Shown here: positions 14,913 through 21,551 of the stretch, piece by piece
Layout: each line of letters opens with the position of its first letter
Numbering within the stretch: position 1 is the first letter of the stretch
NCBI GenBank assembly: GCA_017482195.1
Contig: JAFUNM010000055.1
Location: 1 to 45,602, forward strand
DNA length: 45,602 nt
Source of the DNA: Clostridia bacterium
Lineage (GTDB): Bacteria; Bacillota; Clostridia; Oscillospirales; QAKW01
Reading direction: 5' to 3'
The notes under the pieces: generated by a model
What the model saw: the letters and a program-made list of their open reading frames with translations, nothing else
What the model was told of the DNA's origin: nothing
The model's database searches: none
Made by a program: the position numbers and the translations under genes

Positions 14913-16322
14913 ATGAATGAATATAATTTTGATCCGATGACCGGCGAACCCATCCGCAAGGAGCCCGAACGCACTCCCGCCGCCGAAGACCGGTCTTTTT
15001 CTGAGACCTCTGCACCCGAAGAGCCAGCGGTAACGCCCAATACCGCTCCCACCCCGGAGCAGCCGGTTTACCATTATGTACGGCCGGAGAAACCAAAAGA
15101 AGAGCCTACGGTCTTTACCAATCAAACGCCTCCGGCTTATTCTGCGCCGGTGCTGCAGAAAAAAGAGCCAAAGCCTCTAACCTCCGGTAAATTCTATGCC
15201 GGCATCGCCATTGCGCTGGTCTGCGCTCTGGTTTTGGGTCTGGCGGGCGGCTTTTTAGGTGCCTCCCTGATGAAAGAGAACACCATCATGGGCGAAGGTA
15301 CAGCAGTCATTTATAAAACCACAAAATTGCAAGGTACCGATGAAGCCATGACGGTGGAGCAGGTCGCTGAGCTGGTGAAACCCAGCGTGGTGGCCATCAC
15401 CACTGAGCAGGTGGTTACCGGCTCCTTCTGGCAGCAATATGTCAGTGAGGGTGCGGGCAGCGGTGTCATCATCACCGCGGACGGTTATATTGTGACCAAC
15501 CACCATGTCATCGACGGAGCCACTAATATTAAAGTCACCCTCTCCGACGGCACCAGCCACTCTGCCACCCTTAAGGGCTCCGATGCCAAAGCGGATCTTG
15601 CAGTTATCAAAATCGAAGCGTCCAACCTGCAGCCTGCCGCCTTCGGCAATGCCGAAGAGATCACCCTGGCGGAAACGGTCATTGCCGTAGGCAACCCCTT
15701 GGGTGAACTGGCCGGAACAGTGACCAGCGGCATCTTAAGTGCTCTGGATCGGGAGATCACGGTGGAGAACACCACCATGCGCCTGCTGCAGACCGACACC
15801 GCCATCAACCCCGGCAACTCCGGCGGCGGTCTCTTCAACACCAGCGGTCAGCTGATCGGTGTAGTCAACGCCAAATCTGCCAGTGAAGAGATCGAAGGCT
15901 TAGGCTTTGCCATCCCCATTGATACGGTAGAAGCTGTCGTCGAGGATCTGATCACCCATGGGTATGTGACCGGACGGGTAGAACCGGGCATCACCTATGT
16001 AGAGATCAATGACTCCATGACCGCCATGATGTATCGAGTCAATGAGCTGGGTCTTTATATTTCGGCAGTAGCCTCCGGCTCCGATGCCGAGGCTGCCGGC
16101 TTTAAACCCGGTGACTATGTGGTATCGGTAGAAGGCACCAAGGTATCCACCGCCGCCGAGGCCACTGCCATTGTGGATAAAAAGGCGGTGGGCGAAACGG
16201 TGACCTTCGTTATCAAGCGCAGCGGCACCGAGCAGACCATCACCATGACTCTCTCGGAATATATCCCCTCTATCACCACCGGCCAGACGCAGAACAACAG
16301 TCTGACCCAGATGTTTTATTAA
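14913..16322 (+). CDS. htrA: HtrA/DegP-type trypsin-like serine protease with PDZ domain
   Basis: A 469-residue membrane-anchored protease that degrades misfolded envelope proteins. Residues 1-90 form a Pro/Glu-rich cytoplasmic region. One transmembrane helix spans about 94-117. The protease domain spans about 140-335, with the catalytic triad in TNHHVIDGA (His), AKADLAVIKI (Asp) and INPGNSGGGLF (Ser), plus GFAIPID. A PDZ domain (about 350-450) has the LYISAVASGSDAEAAGFKPGD and VKGTK-like VEGTKVST signature. The layout is that of Firmicutes HtrA/YyxA proteins. AAGGAGG lies 9 bases before the ATG. It is divergent from the cysE T-box leader and stands alone before a strong terminator. Confidence 0.94.
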   Translation: MNEYNFDPMTGEPIRKEPERTPAAEDRSFSETSAPEEPAVTPNTAPTPEQPVYHYVRPEKPKEEPTVFTNQTPPAYSAPVLQKKEPKPLTSGKFYAGIAIALVCALVLGLAGGFLGASLMKENTIMGEGTAVIYKTTKLQGTDEAMTVEQVAELVKPSVVAITTEQVVTGSFWQQYVSEGAGSGVIITADGYIVTNHHVIDGATNIKVTLSDGTSHSATLKGSDAKADLAVIKIEASNLQPAAFGNAEEITLAETVIAVGNPLGELAGTVTSGILSALDREITVENTTMRLLQTDTAINPGNSGGGLFNTSGQLIGVVNAKSASEEIEGLGFAIPIDTVEAVVEDLITHGYVTGRVEPGITYVEINDSMTAMMYRVNELGLYISAVASGSDAEAAGFKPGDYVVSVEGTKVSTAAEATAIVDKKAVGETVTFVIKRSGTEQTITMTLSEYIPSITTGQTQNNSLTQMFY

Positions 16323-16325
16323 AGC

Positions 16326-16358
16326 AAAAGAGCGTTTCTTTCGAAACGCTCTTTTTTA
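16326..16358. terminator. Bidirectional terminator
   Basis: AAAAGAGCGTTTC and GAAACGCTCTTTT form a 13-base stem with a 4-base loop and T-run. It also lies 40 bases past the mntP stop on the other strand. Confidence 0.9.
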
Positions 16359-16398
16359 TGTATTGTACCGAAAACAAGGTCTCTTTTGGCTGCTTTCA

Positions 16399-16965
16399 TT
16401 AGAAAAATAAATGCTCGATCAAAATCTTCGCTCCGATTCCGATCAAAATGAGCCCGCCTAAGATCTGTGCCTTCTCTTTTAAGAGACCGTCGAACAGCTT
16501 GCCGATATACACACCGGCGGTGCTGATGGCGAAGGTGCAGATCCCGATGATACCGACGGTAAGGAAAGCATCGTTATATCCGGACAACTCGGTGGAAAAG
16601 CCGATCCCCACCGCCAACGCATCAATGCTGGTAGCAACACCCTGCACCAAAAGGTTTTTCAATGTAAAGGGAGAGGTACATTCCTCTTCCTCTTCTTTTT
16701 TTAAAGCACCGCGGATCATATTGGCACCGATTCCGCCTAACAAGATAAAGGCGATCCAATGATCGATGACCTCGATGTATTTCATAAAGCTCAGGCCCAG
16801 GAAAAAGCCGATCAGCGGCATGGCTGCCTGAAAAAGCCCGAAGGTCAGGCCGTCTGCCAAGGCATGGCGGGGTTTAAAACGGCCGGCACAGAGTCCGTTG
16901 GTAATGGATACGGCGAAGGCATCCATGGCCAGGCCGATGCCTAAGATAATAGCGGTAATGATCAT
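16399..16965 (-). CDS. mntP: Manganese efflux pump MntP
   Basis: A 188-residue inner membrane protein of the MntP/YebN family that exports Mn(II). It is built of two related three-helix halves, each with the conserved acidic motif: GIGLAMDAFAVSITNG near residue 8 and GVATSIDALAVGIGFS near 110. A charged loop (KKEEEEE) separates the halves. ATG at 16965 has GGGAG 8 bases upstream and overlaps the stop of the preceding lipoprotein gene by four bases (ATGA). No yybP-ykoY manganese riboswitch is visible directly upstream; the gene is the last in a three-gene overlapping operon, so control would come from the distal promoter. Confidence 0.93.
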   Translation of the reverse strand: MIITAIILGIGLAMDAFAVSITNGLCAGRFKPRHALADGLTFGLFQAAMPLIGFFLGLSFMKYIEVIDHWIAFILLGGIGANMIRGALKKEEEEECTSPFTLKNLLVQGVATSIDALAVGIGFSTELSGYNDAFLTVGIIGICTFAISTAGVYIGKLFDGLLKEKAQILGGLILIGIGAKILIEHLFF

Positions 16966-17696
16966 TTTAAAATCTCCCTCAAGGCCGCCCAATCAGCGGC
17001 AGAATTTTGAACCTGTTCCAAAAGCAACGCAGCCTTTGCGGTGGTTGCAGCCAGATGAGCGGTGTCGATCTTCGTAAAACCGAGGCCTTCAAAGAAGGCC
17101 GCATCGTTTTTAACCGCCTGCTCCAGAAAGGCTGTTATACTGCTCTTGACCAGCTGCGGACCGTAGCCCTTTTCCTCGGCCAGACTGAAAAGATGCTCCT
17201 TATATTGAACATAGGTGCCGTTTACTAAGGCCGTCTTACCGCCGGCAGTATAATAGAGGGCCTCCTCTGCTCGTTCGGGCATTCCCTCATAAAAGCTGGG
17301 CAGCAGGAAGATGATCTCTTCTCCCTGTACCCAGAGGGTGGTGTCAAATAAGTATTCCTTCCCCTTTTCCAGATTGGAACGGGAGGAAAAATTACCGGTG
17401 GTGCCGTAAATACATACTGTAATGGGTTCCTTCGGCATACAGCCAAAGAAATCCTCGGTCACCTCTACCTGATAGACCGTATTGGTCTCAGCCTCCATCT
17501 CATAATAGGAGATCATCCGATCGTTGGTTCCTACCGAGAGAACCTTGCCGGCGAAGAAAAAATGTCCTTCTGCCACCGCCGCCTCTAAGGTTTGGGTCAT
17601 TTCCTCAAAGGAATAGCCTTCTTTTTCATTTATTCGGCAGCTGCAGACCAGCAGCACCAATGCACAAAGCAAGGCAAAAAGCTTTAAATTACGCAT
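16962..17696 (-). CDS. Putative lipoprotein, unknown function
   Basis: A 244-residue protein with a lipoprotein-type N-terminus: RNLK, then a hydrophobic core (LFALLCALVLLV) and CSC, where the second Cys could be the lipidated one. The mature part has no motif I recognise. It looks like alternating beta-strand and helix, with VYQVEVTEDFFG resembling a small beta-domain and an alanine-rich helical end (LAATTAKAALLLEQVQ). ATG at 17696 (MRNLKL...) has GGAG 9 bases upstream and overlaps the previous gene by 8 bases; its own stop overlaps mntP. Longer in-frame starts lack a ribosome binding site. Tight coupling on both sides implies a shared job with the duplicated-domain membrane protein and MntP. 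Confidence 0.75.
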   Translation of the reverse strand: MRNLKLFALLCALVLLVCSCRINEKEGYSFEEMTQTLEAAVAEGHFFFAGKVLSVGTNDRMISYYEMEAETNTVYQVEVTEDFFGCMPKEPITVCIYGTTGNFSSRSNLEKGKEYLFDTTLWVQGEEIIFLLPSFYEGMPERAEEALYYTAGGKTALVNGTYVQYKEHLFSLAEEKGYGPQLVKSSITAFLEQAVKNDAAFFEGLGFTKIDTAHLAATTAKAALLLEQVQNSAADWAALREILK

Positions 17697-19173
17697 CCTC
17701 TTTTTCTCCATACAGTTCCAGCATCTGACTGTAAAACAGCTTTTGCCGCTCATAGAAATTGAACTCGTTAAAATACATACTGTAGGTCACACCGGAAATT
17801 TCGGTGATATACTTGGTCTCAATGGGTTCCTTCAGCGCCGTCGGCAGTTGATAGACAGCGGTAAGATCCAGCTCTGCCGCACTGACGGCCGTCTCAATGA
17901 GGCCCTTATAAAAGACTCCGGTGCCCCGCTTTTCCAGCAGGGTCACATCGGTCTCCCGTGCCAGCTCCAGGATATATCCGTAATCGGTGCGCAGGTATGC
18001 CCGGATCATCCGGGGCGCCCAGGCATCGGCGGTGTCGTTCACCAACAGTTCCATAGAGCGAATATCAAAGACACTCATGCCCTCGGGCATGGTCAGCGCA
18101 AACTCCGAGGAACCGCCCAGTTCAAAATCATCCTTACCGGGGGTATCTAAATTATAATCCTTATAATAGGACCCGCCTGCATCGGAATAGAAACGTATCC
18201 GCAGGGTCATGGTGCCATCGTAATCCAGAAGATCGGTCTCCGAAAGCTCCACCGTACCCAGCTGCTCCTTGAGAATCTGACCCTGCGTCTCCAGACCCAC
18301 GGTTTCCACATCCAGATACAGCACATCCCCGTCGCTCATGCCCAGCTCCCGCAGAGTAGCGTCCTTCATCAGGCCGTCGTGAACGGTGACATTGTCGTTT
18401 TCACAAATCTTCAGCACATAGGGGTAAATCTCGCTGATCTGGTTATAATAATCATTCTCGCTGCTGACCGGATTCAGCACTGCTGACGGATTGTCCTCGG
18501 CGAAGGTAAAAACACCGCTCCAATCTCCTGCAGCCAGAGTCATCCGCTCGCCGCCCAAAAGAAAGGAAACTTCCGCCTGCCGACAGCGCCAACTGCCGTA
18601 AAGTCCTTTTGCATCCGGCATTAAGGTCAGCTTATATTCCGCAATATCAAAAACCGAAACGGTGTCGGGCAGGATCAGGGTAAATTGATCCGTATAACCG
18701 CTCTCAAAATTATCAATACGCCGATTGGAAAGGGTATATTCCATCAGATCCCCGTTTTTCAGCGTCATTACCAGATTGACACTGCCCCGCTCCAGATGCA
18801 CCTTTTCAGGATGCAGATTGTCCACCGTATCGGTGGTGAGAGTCACCTGAATGCGGTTGGAGGAGCCAAAGCAATTCAGCGCTGAGAGGATGGGATTACT
18901 GCGGTCATAATCGGGATCGGATAACCGACGTACCAGCACCGCCTCATCCGCTAAAAATGCATTACTCAGTATAGAAGAGGCCACCGTTAAAGCGCTGACT
19001 GCCGCCAAAAAGAACAGCATAACATAAAGACGTTTGGCGAAGGCGCCGAAAAGACCTGTCCAAAGACTGCTTTTGCGCGCAATGCGGCGCACCGTCCAAC
19101 GAAAACGAACCGTAAAGGCTTTCCGGAACGACCGACGACGAAACTGATTTTTAAGGCGTCTTTTTCCTCTCAA
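17689..19173 (-). CDS. Membrane-anchored protein with duplicated beta-rich domain, unknown function
   Basis: A 494-residue protein of no family I can name with confidence. The first 34 residues hold 16 Arg/Lys. One transmembrane helix follows at about 48-70, so the rest should be extracellular. The outer part contains an internal duplication: residues about 107-215 and 287-402 share the pattern F-x-L-x-x-P-x-x-x-SVFDI (164-177 and 358-371), offset by 194 residues, each followed by a similar strand region. The fold may be PLAT/beta-sandwich-like; that is a guess. The start is TTG at 19173, with AAGGAG 10 bases upstream. It heads an operon with a lipoprotein gene (8-base overlap) and mntP (4-base overlap). 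Confidence 0.75.
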   Translation of the reverse strand: MRGKRRLKNQFRRRSFRKAFTVRFRWTVRRIARKSSLWTGLFGAFAKRLYVMLFFLAAVSALTVASSILSNAFLADEAVLVRRLSDPDYDRSNPILSALNCFGSSNRIQVTLTTDTVDNLHPEKVHLERGSVNLVMTLKNGDLMEYTLSNRRIDNFESGYTDQFTLILPDTVSVFDIAEYKLTLMPDAKGLYGSWRCRQAEVSFLLGGERMTLAAGDWSGVFTFAEDNPSAVLNPVSSENDYYNQISEIYPYVLKICENDNVTVHDGLMKDATLRELGMSDGDVLYLDVETVGLETQGQILKEQLGTVELSETDLLDYDGTMTLRIRFYSDAGGSYYKDYNLDTPGKDDFELGGSSEFALTMPEGMSVFDIRSMELLVNDTADAWAPRMIRAYLRTDYGYILELARETDVTLLEKRGTGVFYKGLIETAVSAAELDLTAVYQLPTALKEPIETKYITEISGVTYSMYFNEFNFYERQKLFYSQMLELYGEKEDA

Positions 19174-19303
19174 ACAATTTTATCTCCTTTTTACTACTTA
19201 ACTTTTATCATACCATAAAAATATAAAAAAATATAGTACTGAAACTGCATTTTTTAAAATTTTGCATAATTGACCTCTTTTGCGAAAAACTATCCATATC
19301 GCA

Positions 19304-19319
19304 GAATATTGCAATATTC
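19304..19319. promoter_or_regulatory. 16-base perfect palindrome upstream of the DUF378 gene
   Basis: GAATATTGCAATATTC is a perfect inverted repeat that ends just before the DUF378 ribosome binding site. It sits between the divergent DUF378 and duplicated-domain genes and could be an operator or an RNA hairpin. Confidence 0.5.
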
Positions 19320-19338
19320 CAACGAAGGAGATGAAAAC

Positions 19339-19542
19339 ATGAATAAAATCGCTTTGATCCTCGCCATTATCGGCTGCCTCAACTGGGGTCTGGTGGGTCT
19401 TTTCCAATTCGATCTGGTAGGCTGGATCTTCGGCGGAATGGATGCAGTGGTTGCCCGCATCATCTTTGTGGTGGTTGCATTGGCAGGCATCTGGTGCATC
19501 AATCTGCTGTTCAAAGATCTGGGCCCCCAACACGATCGATAA
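19339..19542 (+). CDS. DUF378 small membrane protein
   Basis: A 67-residue protein with two hydrophobic helices. It matches the DUF378 family: NKIALILAIIGCLNWGLVGLF at the start, DLVGWIFGG in the middle, and a second helix followed by CINLLF. The function of the family is unknown. ATG at 19339 has AAGGAG 8 bases upstream; an in-frame extension upstream lacks support. A 16-base palindrome lies right ahead of the ribosome binding site, and a terminator follows the gene, so it is a single-gene unit. Confidence 0.87.
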   Translation: MNKIALILAIIGCLNWGLVGLFQFDLVGWIFGGMDAVVARIIFVVVALAGIWCINLLFKDLGPQHDR

Positions 19543-19577
19543 CACACCAATAAGACGCTTGAAAAAGGGTCTGACCG

Positions 19578-19611
19578 AAAAAGCCGAAACATTTGTTTCG
19601 GCTTTTCTTTC
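19578..19611. terminator. Bidirectional terminator
   Basis: AAAAGCCGAAAC (19579-19590) pairs with GTTTCGGCTTTT (19595-19606), followed by TTCTTT on the plus strand. It ends both the DUF378 gene and the convergent small hypothetical gene. Confidence 0.85.
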
Positions 19612-19889
19612 TAAATAACTTGAAACGCTTTTAATAGAGCGATCGCATCGCGCATTCCGCACATATATATTTCTTCATATTCCATACTTATCTGTTGATT
19701 GCGAAGATCCTCTAATTTCATCAGCTCTCTTTGCCGCTCCTTCGGTAATGCCTTTTTGATCTGCTCCCAGCAACCGTTATATTTTTGCACCCATTGCTGA
19801 TATTCGGGATCTTGACTTTCCATTGTAAATAAATGCCGATTCACCGCATCCAATAATGCCGGCTTGATAATGTCTAAAATTGTTTTCAA
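19611..19889 (-). CDS. Small hypothetical protein (possibly DUF6809-like)
   Basis: A 92-residue soluble, helical protein with a region (RELMKLEDLRNQQ...YEEIYMCGMRDAIALLKAF) that resembles small DUF6809-type proteins of Clostridia, often found near phage-like or XRE genes; the assignment is tentative. The best start is TTG at 19889, with AGAGGTG 6 bases upstream; in-frame ATGs further upstream lack a ribosome binding site. Its upstream region is packed with ACAAC/GTTGT palindromes and is shared with a broken XRE gene on the other strand, so it was probably controlled by that repressor. Confidence 0.65.
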   Translation of the reverse strand: MKTILDIIKPALLDAVNRHLFTMESQDPEYQQWVQKYNGCWEQIKKALPKERQRELMKLEDLRNQQISMEYEEIYMCGMRDAIALLKAFQVI

Positions 19890-19901
19890 TATAATCACCT
19901 C

Positions 19902-20008
19902 TACAACATTGTAACACATAATTTTCAAAAGTGTTGAATTTACAACAATGTTGTTGTTTTTTATTTTCTATACAACAAAGAAGTTGTATGGTTAACAATT
20001 ATTTTGTT
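19902..20008. promoter_or_regulatory. Cluster of ACAAC/GTTGT palindromes (operator candidates)
   Basis: Four palindromes share the ACAA/TTGT half-site: TACAA-2-TTGTA (19902-19913), ACAACA-A-TGTTGT (19942-19954), ATACAAC-6-GTTGTAT (19970-19989), and AACAA-5-TTGTT (19994-20008). A further half-site follows at about 20030. They sit between the small hypothetical gene and the broken XRE gene, as expected for repressor binding sites. Confidence 0.6.
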
Positions 20009-20021
20009 GTTTTAATTTTTT

Positions 20022-20203
20022 ATGTTAAACTGTTGTAAACGGATTTGGCTGATGAACTCGGCGTTAAACAACAGCAATACCACCTTTGGGAAGCCGGCAC
20101 CAATAAATTGTCCGCCGAAACGCTGATCGCTCTATGCAAATTTTACTATCTCTCCGCCGATTACATTCTTGGGTTGAACGACGAACCTAGGCCATACAAA
20201 TAA
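20022..20203 (+). pseudogene. XRE-family regulator remnant, N-terminal half of HTH lost
   Basis: The frame from 20042 to the TAA at 20203 reads DLADELGVKQQQYHLWEAG, then a typical helix 4-5 region (SAETLIALCKFYYLSADYILGL). This is the second half of a Cro/C1-type HTH plus a short tail. The first two helices are missing and the frame is closed by a TAA just upstream. An ATG at 20022 reads MLNCCKRI in another frame, which looks like the original N-terminus joined out of frame. The junction lies at a GATT that would be shared by both ends, suggesting a short deletion through microhomology. No ribosome binding site leads into the surviving frame. Confidence 0.65.
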
Positions 20204-20207
20204 AAAC

Positions 20208-20242
20208 AGAACCCGAAACCATACGGTTTCGGGTTCTTTATT
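20208..20242. terminator. Terminator after the XRE remnant
   Basis: AGAACCCGAAACC pairs with GGTTTCGGGTTCT (13-base stem, 4-base loop), followed by TTATT. It may also stop readthrough from prs on the other strand. Confidence 0.75.
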
Positions 20243-20274
20243 ACAGATGGCGGTCAGAGCCCTTCTCCAAGGGT

Positions 20275-21447
20275 CTATCTCAATCCTTTTTTAACCAACA
20301 GAGCATTGATCTTATTGGTGGGCTCCAACAAGCCGCTGATAGACGCATCATGATTGAGGGTATCAATAATATAAGCAATATACTTGGAGAGATCCACCGA
20401 GCAATACCACTCGCGAGCCAGCAGGTCGGGGGTGGAATAAACGCCGTTGGTGGTAAAGACCTTGGTAATGAGGCCTTCTTCATAAGCCTTATCAAAATGA
20501 GAAAGACCTTCACAGAAGAGACCAAAGGTGGTGCAGACATAAATGTTGCGGCACTTGAGCGCCTTCAGCTTTTCGGCCAGATCCAATACGCTATCACCGG
20601 AGGAGATCATATCGTCCACAATGATCAGATCCTTACCGGCCACATCGGCGCCCAGATACTCATGGGCTACGATGGGGTTGCGGCCGTTGACCACCTTGGA
20701 ATAGTCGCGGCGCTTATAGAACATACCCAGATCCACACCTAATACGGAGGAGAAATAGATGCCTCTGGCCATAGCGCCCTCATCAGGGCTGATGATCATC
20801 AGGTGATCGGGATCCACCTTGATATCGGGGAACTGATTGACCAACGCCTTGATCATCTGATAGGTGGGCATTACATTATCAAAGCTATTGTTGGGGATGG
20901 CATTCTGCATCCGAGGGTCATGGGCATCAAAGGTGAGGATGTTGGTAACACCCAATGCCACCAGCTCCTGCAGAGAACTGGCACAGTCAAGAGATTCTCG
21001 GCTGGTGCGTCTGTGCTGACGGCCGGAATACAGCATAGGCATGATCACATTGATCCGCTTTGCCTTGCCGGCAACCGCGCTGATAATACGCTTTAAGTCC
21101 GCATAATGATCGTCGGGACTCATGGGAACGATGCGGCCGTACATTTTATACTCCACACCGTAGTTAAATACATCGCAAACGATATAAAGATCCAAACCGC
21201 GGACAGACTGACGGATCAAGCCCTTTGCCTCGCCGCTGCCGAAACGGGGACAAGCCACATCGATCAGGTAGCTATCCCGCTCATATCCCAAATAGGATGC
21301 GGAAGATTTATGCTCATGCTCCCGCTCTTTGCGCCATTTGGTAAGATAAAAGTCCAACCGCTTGCCCATCTCCTCACATCCGGGCATTGCGATGATCCCC
21401 AAGGGACCCACGGGGGTATTCAGTAAATTCTCCAAATAATCAGCCAT
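20275..21447 (-). CDS. prs: Ribose-phosphate pyrophosphokinase (PRPP synthetase), long clostridial form
   Basis: A 390-residue enzyme that makes 5-phosphoribosyl-1-pyrophosphate from ribose 5-phosphate and ATP for nucleotide, His and Trp synthesis. The ATP-binding flexible loop appears as MLYSGRQHRRTSRESLDC, the catalytic region as FDAHDPRMQNAIPN, and the PRPP-binding loop as DLIIVDDMISSGDS. The protein is about 75 residues longer than the common form (about 315) because of a longer N-terminus and insertions, a pattern seen in Clostridia. ATG at 21447 has GGAGGAGG upstream. The stop codon is TAG. It has its own promoter. Confidence 0.93.
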   Translation of the reverse strand: MADYLENLLNTPVGPLGIIAMPGCEEMGKRLDFYLTKWRKEREHEHKSSASYLGYERDSYLIDVACPRFGSGEAKGLIRQSVRGLDLYIVCDVFNYGVEYKMYGRIVPMSPDDHYADLKRIISAVAGKAKRINVIMPMLYSGRQHRRTSRESLDCASSLQELVALGVTNILTFDAHDPRMQNAIPNNSFDNVMPTYQMIKALVNQFPDIKVDPDHLMIISPDEGAMARGIYFSSVLGVDLGMFYKRRDYSKVVNGRNPIVAHEYLGADVAGKDLIIVDDMISSGDSVLDLAEKLKALKCRNIYVCTTFGLFCEGLSHFDKAYEEGLITKVFTTNGVYSTPDLLAREWYCSVDLSKYIAYIIDTLNHDASISGLLEPTNKINALLVKKGLR

Positions 21448-21485
21448 TTTAACATCCTCCTCCAAGGCGAAAAATATCTATCCAT

Positions 21486-21514
21486 ATTCTACTATAATTT
21501 TGCCTCTTTGTAAA
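21486..21514 (-). promoter_or_regulatory. Promoter of prs
   Basis: TTTACA (21509-21514), a 17-base spacer, and TAGAAT (21486-21491) on the minus strand. Confidence 0.65.
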
Positions 21515-21551
21515 ACCTTATTTTCATATTTTTTCAAATTTCGGCAAAAGG

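Noticed and set aside
20275-20277. Genome-wide reassignment of TAG, suggested by rpsM
   Set aside because: prs, addA and the KOW gene end in TAG at normal family lengths, so TAG appears to work as a stop; kept only as an open alternative in the rpsM finding.
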